Of a stretch of 64,000 bases of DNA, positions 17,502 to 24,775 are shown piece by piece (the stretch's first letter is position 1; every line of letters begins with the position of its first letter). The DNA is from Gammaproteobacteria bacterium. Its GTDB lineage: Bacteria > Pseudomonadota > Gammaproteobacteria > Pseudomonadales > Cellvibrionaceae. Below the pieces are notes generated by a model, which worked only from the letters and a program-made list of their open reading frames with translations, did not search any database and had not been told where the DNA came from. The translations under genes and the position numbers were made by a program. Location of the stretch: the NCBI GenBank assembly GCA_004172865.1, contig SEBV01000016.1:1-64000 (forward strand). Direction: 5' to 3'.

Positions 17502-17536
17502 GATAGATACAGGCGATGAGGAAGTGGATAGATACA
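17502..17536. promoter_or_regulatory. Paired direct repeat, probable MocR operator (copy 2)
   Basis: GATAGATACA at 17502-17511 and again at 17527-17536, with the same 25-base spacing as copy 1 and the same GCGATG after the first half. CGAA follows the second half in both copies. Between copies 1 and 2 (17346-17501) I see no gene. Confidence 0.55.
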
Positions 17537-17580
17537 GCGAAGGAAATTTACGTTTTCTATTCACACTTTGTGTAGTGCGA

Positions 17581-18948
17581 CTAATACAAACCGCGCAAAT
17601 AAAAACAAAAACCTGTAAGAGATTGACGCAATTGATCGGTAAGTGGAATGGACGTATTAATACAAAGACCGTGGGACACAATTGCAACTTGCGGTATCTC
17701 AGCCGAATTTAATAATGGCCAATAATGATTAATTTTGGATTGAATTTCTTCAGCACTAACTTTGTCAGGCAGCGGTAGCCAATAACTGTAACCGCCCGGC
17801 ATATCATTTAATTCAACGGCTTTACCCAATGCCGGGCGCAACACCGCGAGGTATTCGTCAGCGCGACTTTTCAATTGCTTGCGAAATTTGCGCAGATGCG
17901 GGACATGACTGCCCTGCGCTAAAAATTCGGCCAGCACCAATTGCGATAATTCATTCACACTACTGGCGGATGCGGTTTTCAAATACTCAATTCGCTCTCG
18001 CCAATGCCCCGCCGCCAACCAACCGATACGTAAACCTGGCGCTAGCGACTTGGAGCAGGAATTTACGTAGATCACGTTGCCTTTTAAATCGAAGGATTTC
18101 AGCGTGAGGGGACGTGAGCCGTCGTGTTGTAAATCGCCGTAAACATCATCTTCAATAATCGTAAATTCGTACTTTTCAGAAAGCCGCAATAGGTGACGCT
18201 TGGTCATCAGAGGCATAAGCGCGCCGGTGGGGAAATGATAATTTGCCACTAACAGCATTACTTTTGGCGCTGCATCGCCCGCTAGAATGGCCTCAACTTC
18301 AGCAATAAAACTCGCCTCATTAACAGAGCTTTGAACGCAAACTGGCGTTAACGACAATGTGTCCAGCAGACGACTAAACAAGTCACTAATTGGCGCCTGT
18401 ACCAAAACGCTATCGCCCACTTCGGTAGTCGCGCGCAGTGCCAACAAGAGCGCTTCGGTTGCGCCCTGGGTAACGATGAGTTCGTCTTCCTTTAGAAAGC
18501 AGCCGTTTTCCGCACTGCGGCGCGCAAGTTCAGCACGCAACAGCGGGTTTCCGTTACCGCGCGTTGTGCGTGTAGGCAAAAAAGGATGGCGACGAATAAC
18601 CGTGCCCAACAGATTTTGCCAGCGTTGTTCAGGGAAAAGATCTTCTGCGGGAATCCAATTGCGTAATCGAGATGGCACAGGTGTTAGCACGGCTTGTGAC
18701 TGCACGGGTATTGCGGCGGGAATTTCATGATCGACTTTTGGCTTAACGAAATAGCCAGCCTTATCGCGCGGCTCAATCAAACCCTGTTGCTCAAGCGTGC
18801 GCAGCGCCGTAGTCACAGTCGCTAAACTGAGCTGGTGCTGTTGCATAAGTTCGCGCACGGAGGGCAACCGCGAATTAGGCGATAGCTTTCCCGAACTTAT
18901 GGCGAGTGAAAAATCATCCGCAAGTGCTTGGTACTTGGTTTTAGTCAC
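17581..18948 (-). CDS. MocR-family transcriptional regulator (GntR wHTH fused to aminotransferase-like PLP domain)
   Basis: A DNA-binding regulator sensing a PLP-linked or amino-compound signal. Residues ~1-70 form a GntR winged helix (SGKLSPNSRLPSVRELMQQH, then LSLATVTTALRTLEQQGLI). The rest is a fold-type I aminotransferase domain: TQGATEALLLAL, IIEDDVYGDL and the PLP-lysine motif NSCSKSLAPGLRIGW. I prefer the GTG at 18948, which has GGAG five bases upstream; the frame extends to a TTG at 18984 with no such site. Known MocR proteins (GabR, PdxR, TauR) often autoregulate and control a divergent gene. Here the divergent gene is a globin, which is unusual. GATAGATACA-type repeats flank the gene on both sides. 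Ligand and targets are unknown. Confidence 0.9.
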   Translation of the reverse strand: MTKTKYQALADDFSLAISSGKLSPNSRLPSVRELMQQHQLSLATVTTALRTLEQQGLIEPRDKAGYFVKPKVDHEIPAAIPVQSQAVLTPVPSRLRNWIPAEDLFPEQRWQNLLGTVIRRHPFLPTRTTRGNGNPLLRAELARRSAENGCFLKEDELIVTQGATEALLLALRATTEVGDSVLVQAPISDLFSRLLDTLSLTPVCVQSSVNEASFIAEVEAILAGDAAPKVMLLVANYHFPTGALMPLMTKRHLLRLSEKYEFTIIEDDVYGDLQHDGSRPLTLKSFDLKGNVIYVNSCSKSLAPGLRIGWLAAGHWRERIEYLKTASASSVNELSQLVLAEFLAQGSHVPHLRKFRKQLKSRADEYLAVLRPALGKAVELNDMPGGYSYWLPLPDKVSAEEIQSKINHYWPLLNSAEIPQVAIVSHGLCINTSIPLTDQLRQSLTGFCFYLRGLY

Positions 18949-19031
18949 GAAGACTCCGATTTGGGTCACAGGCTGGCAGTGCAATTAGGGTGGATAATAT
19001 ATGCTATTTGGCCGCAGCATTCTTCTCTCAT

Positions 19032-19076
19032 GATAGAAACATCTGTTCCTATTCGCCAGACGATTAAAGGTATACT
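19032..19076. promoter_or_regulatory. Inverted repeat and -10 box in the MocR/globin divergent promoter
   Basis: GATAGAAACA (19032-19041) and TGTTCCTATT (19044-19053) form an inverted pair. Their half-sites match GATAGATACA at 9 of 10 and AATAGATACA at 8 of 10 positions. A TATACT (19071-19076) lies 17 bases beyond and could be the -10 box of the globin gene, with the inverted repeat sitting at its -35 position, as expected for an activator. Inferred. Confidence 0.4.
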
Positions 19077-19138
19077 GCCGCGCAAACCATAAACTGTTTC
19101 AAGCTAGCCAGATCGTATTCCAAGGATATGCCTCACCC

Positions 19139-19630
19139 ATGACTAAAGCTCCCACATCGCGTGCGCCAACCAAAGCTCAAGTTACCGCGGCTGAAGATTG
19201 GCTAATTAACATTAACGCCGACACCGCAGTGCTGATTGAATCCGGCTGGAATGCAGCAATTGATGCGAATGGCGATTTTGCGGCTGATTTCTATCAAAAC
19301 TTATTTGCGGCAGCCCCGGTTGTGATCGAATTATTTTCCGGCGATATGACCGAACAAAAAGGCCGCCTGACGCACACGCTTGCCGAGACAGTTGCCCTGC
19401 TTCACAACCCTGACCATCTCTTACTACTGCTGCGCGCATCCGGCGTTCGCCATCATCACTATCAGGTTAAGCAGGCTTATTTTGGCGTAATGCGAAATAT
19501 TTTGATTGATACTATTGCCGTACGTGCTGGCGATTTATTCACTGCGGCGCATCGCCAAGCCTGGGAAGGATTTTTCGATAACATGGCGACTATTATGCAA
19601 GGCGGGATGGCAAGCGCAGCGAAAAACTAA
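19139..19630 (+). CDS. Globin family protein (second globin)
   Basis: A single-domain heme globin of 163 residues, divergently transcribed from the MocR gene. After a polar N-terminus of about 20 residues, globin landmarks appear: DFYQNLFAAAPVVIELFSGD (B-C-CD region with CD1 Phe), RLTHTLAETV (E helix), and SGVRHHHYQVKQAYFGVM around the proximal F8 His. The H helix is ahrqaWEGFFDNMATIM. It is only distantly similar to the globin at 15857-16342, so the two are not a recent duplication. Heme binding is likely, since the key His and Phe are present. Ligand (oxygen, NO, or sensing role) cannot be told. Its promoter region carries MocR-like half-sites, suggesting control by the neighbouring regulator. 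Confidence 0.85.
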   Translation: MTKAPTSRAPTKAQVTAAEDWLININADTAVLIESGWNAAIDANGDFAADFYQNLFAAAPVVIELFSGDMTEQKGRLTHTLAETVALLHNPDHLLLLLRASGVRHHHYQVKQAYFGVMRNILIDTIAVRAGDLFTAAHRQAWEGFFDNMATIMQGGMASAAKN

Positions 19631-19642
19631 TAAATTTAAATC

Positions 19643-19673
19643 AAAAAAATAGGCACCTGACTGTGCCTATTTA
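19643..19673. terminator. Bidirectional terminator between globin and esterase genes
   Basis: AAATAGGCAC pairs with GTGCCTATTT, with a six-base loop and T/A runs on the outside. It sits between two convergent stop codons and serves both genes. Confidence 0.85.
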
Positions 19674-19694
19674 ACGTTTTCCAAAAAATCATAA

Positions 19695-20714
19695 TTACAA
19701 CGTAAACACCTCATTCAAAAAACCAACCATGTCAGTAACAGCAGGTTCGGAAAGCTCTTTAAAACAACCATTGTTGTAATCATTGCATCCACTATCCAGA
19801 AAGCCGTGTTTTTTGCCAGGATAAATTTTAAGGCGCACAGGTTGATCGAGGCTTTGTAATTGCTCGACATATTTTTTTGCAATCTCCGGCGTAGTCAGTG
19901 AATCTAATTCGCCAACATGTACGAATTGAAAAGGAAGTTTGTATTCTTTTGCGTTTATGAAATATTGGTTGGGTGATACCGCCTGGTAATAATCAGGGTT
20001 GTCATTCACATTAATCTTTTCACCAAACATTCCACGCGGTTTTACGTTTGCAAATTTCCAGAATGGATTTTTATCAGTTTCAAAATCGCGTTTGACCATA
20101 TCAAGCAAACTAAATCCGGCGTAGCTTAAAATTGCTGCCTGAAGTTTCAAGCCATCTTTTTTAGCGACTTGTTCTGCTGTCATTCCTTTAGGTAAATAAG
20201 TGGGCTTAAATGTGAGTGGTTTTTTATTGAAACTATCACTGCCAAGATTGCGGCCTGCTACTGTGATCATCGCCGCTAAGTGCCCTCCTGCACTGTCACC
20301 CGTCACAGCAACTTTTTTCGGATCGCCGCCGTAGCGCTGGATATTTTCTTTCACCCAAAGCACCGCGCCCATGCCGTCTTCAATAATTTCATTTACGGTA
20401 GTGGTATTGTTTACGTCAGAAAGCAAACGATAGTTAGCATTGACCGTAATAACATCTGTGCGTGTAGCTATGCCATCAGCCAAGTCAGACATAATGGATT
20501 TATTATTGAGCAACCAACCACCACCGTGAAAAATAACCAGCACTGGTTTGGATTTTGTTTTGGTGTCGGGTACCGAAATATCCAGTGTTAAGTTAAATCC
20601 TTTTGGGCTTGCCCATAGGATGTCATTGAAGTGTTTAATATCGTGATTTGCGAAGGCAGGTGAGCAAAATGATGCAAAAAGTAAAATGAGACTGGATAAG
20701 GTAAAACCGCGCAT
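19695..20714 (-). CDS. Secreted alpha/beta-hydrolase, HSL-type esterase
   Basis: An exported esterase or lipase-like hydrolase. A signal peptide (cleavage near PAFANHD) is followed by an alpha/beta fold with the oxyanion motif HGGGW, the nucleophile elbow GDSAGGH, a likely acid in LDSLTTPEIA and the catalytic His in KKHGFLDS. These are the marks of the hormone-sensitive-lipase (family IV) esterases. Being secreted and next to xylan- and glucan-degrading genes, it could deacetylate or deferuloylate hemicellulose, but the sequence does not decide between substrates. Two Cys near the C-terminus may form a disulfide. Its start has AGGAGAATT just before the ATG. It ends at a shared terminator with the convergent globin gene. 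Confidence 0.82.
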   Translation of the reverse strand: MRGFTLSSLILLFASFCSPAFANHDIKHFNDILWASPKGFNLTLDISVPDTKTKSKPVLVIFHGGGWLLNNKSIMSDLADGIATRTDVITVNANYRLLSDVNNTTTVNEIIEDGMGAVLWVKENIQRYGGDPKKVAVTGDSAGGHLAAMITVAGRNLGSDSFNKKPLTFKPTYLPKGMTAEQVAKKDGLKLQAAILSYAGFSLLDMVKRDFETDKNPFWKFANVKPRGMFGEKINVNDNPDYYQAVSPNQYFINAKEYKLPFQFVHVGELDSLTTPEIAKKYVEQLQSLDQPVRLKIYPGKKHGFLDSGCNDYNNGCFKELSEPAVTDMVGFLNEVFTL

Positions 20715-20950
20715 ACAAAATTCTCCTACGCATAATTATTGTTAGTACAGATTTCTCGTGAAAGCAAACTGGATCTTGCCACCATTCTTCAAATTGCATC
20801 GAAAATATCTGCAATATTTCAGCAATTTTTTGCAGGACTTACGAAAAACTGCCGAATTGATTAATTTTCTATTCGTTGAGATAGGACAACGTGAACCTAT
20901 ATTTTTTTGGATAACCTGTGTAACGGGTAACAACAAAAAATTCAGATTAA

Positions 20951-20977
20951 TAAAAAAGCCCAGCATGGACCGGGCTG
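20951..20977 (-). terminator. Intrinsic terminator of the GH16 gene
   Basis: On the minus strand AGCCCGG pairs with CTGGGCT around a short loop and is followed by six T, about 35 bases past the GH16 stop. The ~230 bases between it and the esterase start hold no convincing gene; two short opposed frames there lack ribosome sites. Confidence 0.8.
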
Positions 20978-21009
20978 ATTTGAGTGGTTGATAAAACTTA
21001 AGGCTTTAC

Positions 21010-22521
21010 TTAATTAACTTTACAGGTTGGTGCTACAAAGGAACCGTCATGATTACCTTGCAGACCAAAGCTAACTGATTGGCTCGGCGCAACAGTCCCA
21101 TTCCAATTTAAATTGCTTGCCGTTACTAGATTTCCTGACCCGCTAATAGTCGCATTCCAGCCACCGGTGCGCTGTGGGTTTTCACTGAAGGTTAATGTCA
21201 CATTCCAACCGTTCACGGTGGCGGCTCCACCATTGCTAATGACGACATCCAATTGGTATCCATTACTCCAGTTGTTAACTACCTTGGCGGTGCAATTTAA
21301 TCCACTCGAATTTACGGAGCTTGCAACAGACGACGCACTCGATTTGCTGCTGGATGATTGAGTGCTGGATTTGATTGAGCTTGAAGACTGTGGAATTGCT
21401 GAGCTTTGATTCGAACTGGCTGCACTTGAACTAACCGCACTGGAAGCAGACGTGCCTATAACTCCAAATGGTGCCGGTTGCGCGGAGCAAGTGCTGCGCG
21501 AGATGCAACTTTTATTATTTTCATAACCCCAACCGTTACTGGTGTTTGAGCACAATGGATAAAGCGTGCCGTACCAATTGCATTGTTCGCCATTGCTATT
21601 GCTCGAAGCAGTCGATGAGCTGGCGATGCTGCTTCTGCTACTAGCTGTGCTACTACTGCTAAGGGCCAAACTACTATTTGACCGACTACTGCTTGAACGA
21701 CTAGTCGATGCTGCACTGCTGGATTGACTACTAGTATTGCCATCTACCGGAACTGTACCTGAAAAACCTTTTGCATTTTCTGTGGTCAGCGCCAGCACCA
21801 AAGTTCCATCTTTAATCACGACGTTCGCAGGATCAAAGTCCACGTAGTTTCCATCAAAAGTCCAATCCGCTTTAGCCCAACGATTGGTATCAAAATTATT
21901 AAAATCATCGCGCCAAGCCAAGGTAAAATTTTTGTTGCTTGCGTTATAAGCGTAATATTCCATGTAATTTACAAATTGATAAACCGGTAATACGGATGCG
22001 TTAAATGCACCCACCCAGGATTCAGAAGTTGATGCCCAAATGTTGAAACGCATTGTTTGAGAATTCACGAGACTGGTTACAAAATTTCCGCCATTAATTT
22101 TTCTGACCTGTTGCCCGTCAATAAACCAGGCAACGTAATCCGGCGTCCACTCCAAGGTATAAGTATGGTAATCATCCGCGAGTGATTGCGATGCTGTATG
22201 CAATACTTCTGTCGTTTGACGCGGCGAGCCGACAATAATATTACTCTGCATTTGATAAGCGTCATTCTTTCCTAATACTTCAATATCAATTTCTTCCCAT
22301 AGGGCACCAGAAACTTCAGAGCCATTTTTGTACGTAAAAAATGTGGAGAGTAAACCACTTCCTTTGGCCATACGCATGCGCATTACGTAACGGCCATATT
22401 TTGCGGGTTCTGCGCTGTAAATCTCAGCACCCTTGTATGGCTTGGCAATAACGGAACTTGAACAAAAAATTCCGACACATAGCGAAGCAAGTAAAAAATA
22501 AATAGATTTATTGTTAATCAT
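21010..22521 (-). CDS. Secreted GH16 beta-glucanase (licheninase type) with CBM10 and CBM2
   Basis: An extracellular endo-beta-glucanase, probably acting on mixed-linkage or laminarin-type glucans. The signal peptide ends near SSSVIAKPY. The GH16 domain covers about residues 30-255, with the catalytic motif WEEIDIEVLGK (nucleophile Glu, Asp, acid Glu) as in Bacillus-type lichenases. A long Ser-rich linker leads to a CBM10 (CNWYGTLYPLC ... GWGYENNKSC), a second Ser-rich linker, and a C-terminal CBM2 (GLNCTAKVVNNWSNGYQ to CKVN) with its terminal disulfide. CBM10 and CBM2 bind crystalline cellulose. AAGGAGA before the ATG at 22521 sets the start; the upstream extension is not signal-like. Poly-Ser linkers with CBM2 and CBM10 are typical of Cellvibrio enzymes. 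Confidence 0.9.
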   Translation of the reverse strand: MINNKSIYFLLASLCVGIFCSSSVIAKPYKGAEIYSAEPAKYGRYVMRMRMAKGSGLLSTFFTYKNGSEVSGALWEEIDIEVLGKNDAYQMQSNIIVGSPRQTTEVLHTASQSLADDYHTYTLEWTPDYVAWFIDGQQVRKINGGNFVTSLVNSQTMRFNIWASTSESWVGAFNASVLPVYQFVNYMEYYAYNASNKNFTLAWRDDFNNFDTNRWAKADWTFDGNYVDFDPANVVIKDGTLVLALTTENAKGFSGTVPVDGNTSSQSSSAASTSRSSSSRSNSSLALSSSSTASSRSSIASSSTASSNSNGEQCNWYGTLYPLCSNTSNGWGYENNKSCISRSTCSAQPAPFGVIGTSASSAVSSSAASSNQSSAIPQSSSSIKSSTQSSSSKSSASSVASSVNSSGLNCTAKVVNNWSNGYQLDVVISNGGAATVNGWNVTLTFSENPQRTGGWNATISGSGNLVTASNLNWNGTVAPSQSVSFGLQGNHDGSFVAPTCKVN

Positions 22522-22580
22522 GTTGCTCTCCTTAATTTTCGGGGTGTTGGATTTATAATTTTTTAGTAGTATCAAAAAAG

Positions 22581-22609
22581 CAAAAAAACGCCCAACAATG
22601 TTAGGCGAA
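22581..22609 (-). terminator. Hairpin terminator downstream of the GH62 gene (distal)
   Basis: On the minus strand CGCCTAACA pairs with TGTTGGGCG and is followed by seven T. It lies just upstream of the GH16 gene, so it separates the GH62 and GH16 transcripts. Confidence 0.75.
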
Positions 22610-22644
22610 GTGAGTGTGGATTAAAACTGTAGGGCTTAGCTAAA

Positions 22645-22672
22645 CCCTAGTGGTACAGTCAAACCACTAGGG
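22645..22672. repeat. Perfect hairpin between the GH62 stop and its terminator
   Basis: CCCTAGTGGT (22645-22654) and ACCACTAGGG (22663-22672) form a ten-pair stem with an eight-base loop and no T run. It may protect the 3' end of the mRNA from exonucleases (inference). Confidence 0.6.
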
Positions 22673-22712
22673 CATTCCCGGCTAATGATTCACCGAAAAT
22701 TTTCTGGATCTA

Positions 22713-24647
22713 TTATTTTTTAATTCGCAGTAATCCAAGTTTGTAAGGCGTTAAATCATAGGTAGATCCATTTCCCGCTTTGCCTTGGTAAAGAAATTCC
22801 AAATTGCAAGGATCTACCGTTAAGCGCTCGTCGTAGCCGGAGCGAATTAATTCGCCATGGCTAATTCCGTCTGCCCATTTTCCTGCGGGCCATTCAACAT
22901 TATTGTTGCCTGCAAATGGATTGGTTTCAGTATCTGCCAATGCAATCCAGGGGCCATCCAAACTGCTTGACGTCCATGAACGGAATAACCGAGGGCCGCT
23001 GATATATGCTTCAACCATCAATAGATATTTATTTTGCCCATCCAATTTATAAACGTTGGGCGCTTCGAATAAATAACTGTTGCCGTTACCGCGATGATCT
23101 TCCATCACTTTTGTATAACCAGAAAAATTGGGGAAATTTCCGATGGTTGTTTTGGACATGTAGAGCGCACCATCGTCGCGTGAAAAATATAAATAACAAT
23201 TTGTGTCGTTACAGATCGTCCAAAAATCCAACGCGTTAGTAGGTTCACCTTGCAGTAATTTCTTTTTCGCGGACCAATTAGGTTTACTAATATCATCGGT
23301 TGTTGAATAGGCTCCCGCCCATTGCGTAATAAGATACCACTTATTGTGCGGACGGAAGTAAAACACTTGCGGTGCAACCGTATTACCAACTGTGCTTCCA
23401 TTCATTGAAATGTGCGCTGCCTGTTGTGCGTTATTCCAATCAGTAAAACTGGTGTACATGGATTTATAAGCGGTGTCGTAATAAGTCGCGTACACATGAT
23501 AAGTGCCATTAAATTTTACGACGGACGGATCTTTGATAGACGCCCAGCCCGAATTTTTTGGGCTAATTAACGGTCCTGTTGACGTCCATTTTAACGGCAC
23601 TTTTAATTCACAAACTTGATTGGATGAGCTGGACGAACTTGAAGCTGGAGCTTGTCCACCAATTGAAAAATCATCAGCGTAGTAACTTACGTTTGCATCT
23701 GTAGATTCAATAATAAATTGCTGGAATGCAGTCGTGCCGGATTGTGTGTAATAACCTTGCAGCAAACGCCACTCGCTAGACGTTGCAGTAACTAGTGCAA
23801 CTTGTGTGTATTCGTTGTAGGTGGATGAATCAGAATCCTCCTGACGTTTTGCAGTCAGCTGAATAACACTATCGGGAACACCGGGAGCAAGTTTCACCCA
23901 TACAGCAACATCATATTGACTGCCACTCACAAGCGCGCCAGTGCTAAAAGTTAAACCATTCCAGCTTGATGTGCGCCCTGAAATAAATGCGCTTGCACCG
24001 CCACTATGTTTTTCATCAGTAACTCGCGAAAGATTACCTGCAGTTGTTCCCCAATTTGTTAAACCACTTTCAACCCCACCATTTTGTGCGAAATTATTTG
24101 CGGGCACTGTGTAGCCGCTGGATGAAGATGATTGACTGCTTGAAATAATTGATCGAGAACTTGATGTCGCACTTGAGGCAAGATTTGAACGCACTGAACT
24201 AGAAATAACACTGGAACGCGCTACAGCACTAGTCGCCACACCGCCAGCACAAGCCGTTCCATTAACATTTGGGCGTTCTGCGGCGGCGCCATTTTTATCG
24301 CCCTGAAAACCAAAACTTACTGATTGCCCGGCAGGAATATTCGAATTCCAGGATAAGTTAGTGGCAGTGTAAGGATTAGAACCCGATAAAGTTGCATTCC
24401 AACTACTCGTGATGCGATTGGCAGAATAATTCCAATTCACATTCCAATTATTAATAGCAGCAGACGTATTATTTTTTACAGTGATGCTGCCTACAAAACC
24501 TGTGGCCCATTCACTTTCAATTGCGTATGTACAGGAAGCTGAAGCAGTATGCGGTAGCACCATTAAACCAGCACTAAAACTAACAATTCCGCAAGCACGC
24601 TTGAACATTTGTGCAAATGATATGGGGAAATAGTTATGCTTTTTCAT
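22713..24647 (-). CDS. Secreted CBM2-CBM22-GH62 alpha-L-arabinofuranosidase
   Basis: An extracellular enzyme that removes arabinose side chains from arabinoxylan. After a signal peptide (ending HTASASC) come a CBM2 (CTYAIESEWATGFVGS to GFQGDKNG), a Ser-rich linker, a CBM22/CBM4_9-type module (NNFAQNGGVESGLTNW to YYADDFSIGG), a second Ser run and the GH62 domain (WTSTGPLISPKNSGWASIKDPSV to the C-terminus). GH62 marks include the base Asp in KDPSVVKF, the region ALDFWTICNDTNCYLYFS and SYLFEAPNVYKL with the acid Glu. The ATG at 24647 follows CGGAG by nine bases; its leader closely matches that of the GH10 gene upstream. The pairing with a GH10 enzyme of nearly the same N-terminus matches the xynB-xynC pair described in Cellvibrio japonicus (Pseudomonas fluorescens subsp. 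cellulosa). A large hairpin separates it from the GH10 gene. Confidence 0.93.
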   Translation of the reverse strand: MKKHNYFPISFAQMFKRACGIVSFSAGLMVLPHTASASCTYAIESEWATGFVGSITVKNNTSAAINNWNVNWNYSANRITSSWNATLSGSNPYTATNLSWNSNIPAGQSVSFGFQGDKNGAAAERPNVNGTACAGGVATSAVARSSVISSSVRSNLASSATSSSRSIISSSQSSSSSGYTVPANNFAQNGGVESGLTNWGTTAGNLSRVTDEKHSGGASAFISGRTSSWNGLTFSTGALVSGSQYDVAVWVKLAPGVPDSVIQLTAKRQEDSDSSTYNEYTQVALVTATSSEWRLLQGYYTQSGTTAFQQFIIESTDANVSYYADDFSIGGQAPASSSSSSSNQVCELKVPLKWTSTGPLISPKNSGWASIKDPSVVKFNGTYHVYATYYDTAYKSMYTSFTDWNNAQQAAHISMNGSTVGNTVAPQVFYFRPHNKWYLITQWAGAYSTTDDISKPNWSAKKKLLQGEPTNALDFWTICNDTNCYLYFSRDDGALYMSKTTIGNFPNFSGYTKVMEDHRGNGNSYLFEAPNVYKLDGQNKYLLMVEAYISGPRLFRSWTSSSLDGPWIALADTETNPFAGNNNVEWPAGKWADGISHGELIRSGYDERLTVDPCNLEFLYQGKAGNGSTYDLTPYKLGLLRIKK

Positions 24648-24733
24648 GATCATAATCTCCGTTGAAAATTGCTCATATTTATTTTTATATTCGAAGCTTT
24701 TCACTGAATACAATTACGTTTTTTAATCAAATA

Positions 24734-24766
24734 TTGCGACTCATAAAATATTTTTATGAGTCGCAA
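24734..24766. repeat. Long perfect hairpin between GH10 and GH62 genes
   Basis: TTGCGACTCATAAAA and TTTTTATGAGTCGCAA pair over about 15 bases with almost no loop, between the GH10 stop and GH62 start. On the minus strand it is followed by an A/T-rich stretch but not a clean T run. It could be a weak terminator, an mRNA-processing site or a stabiliser (inference). Confidence 0.65.
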
Positions 24767-24775
24767 TGAGTTAAC

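Noticed and set aside
17463-17712. Opposed short frames over the MocR 3' end and the direct repeats
   Set aside because: They overlap the MocR coding region and the operator-like repeats, and their residues resemble no protein family.
20742-20991. Two opposed frames of 74 and 77 codons between esterase and GH16 genes
   Set aside because: They cover each other and the GH16 terminator, and lack ribosome sites.
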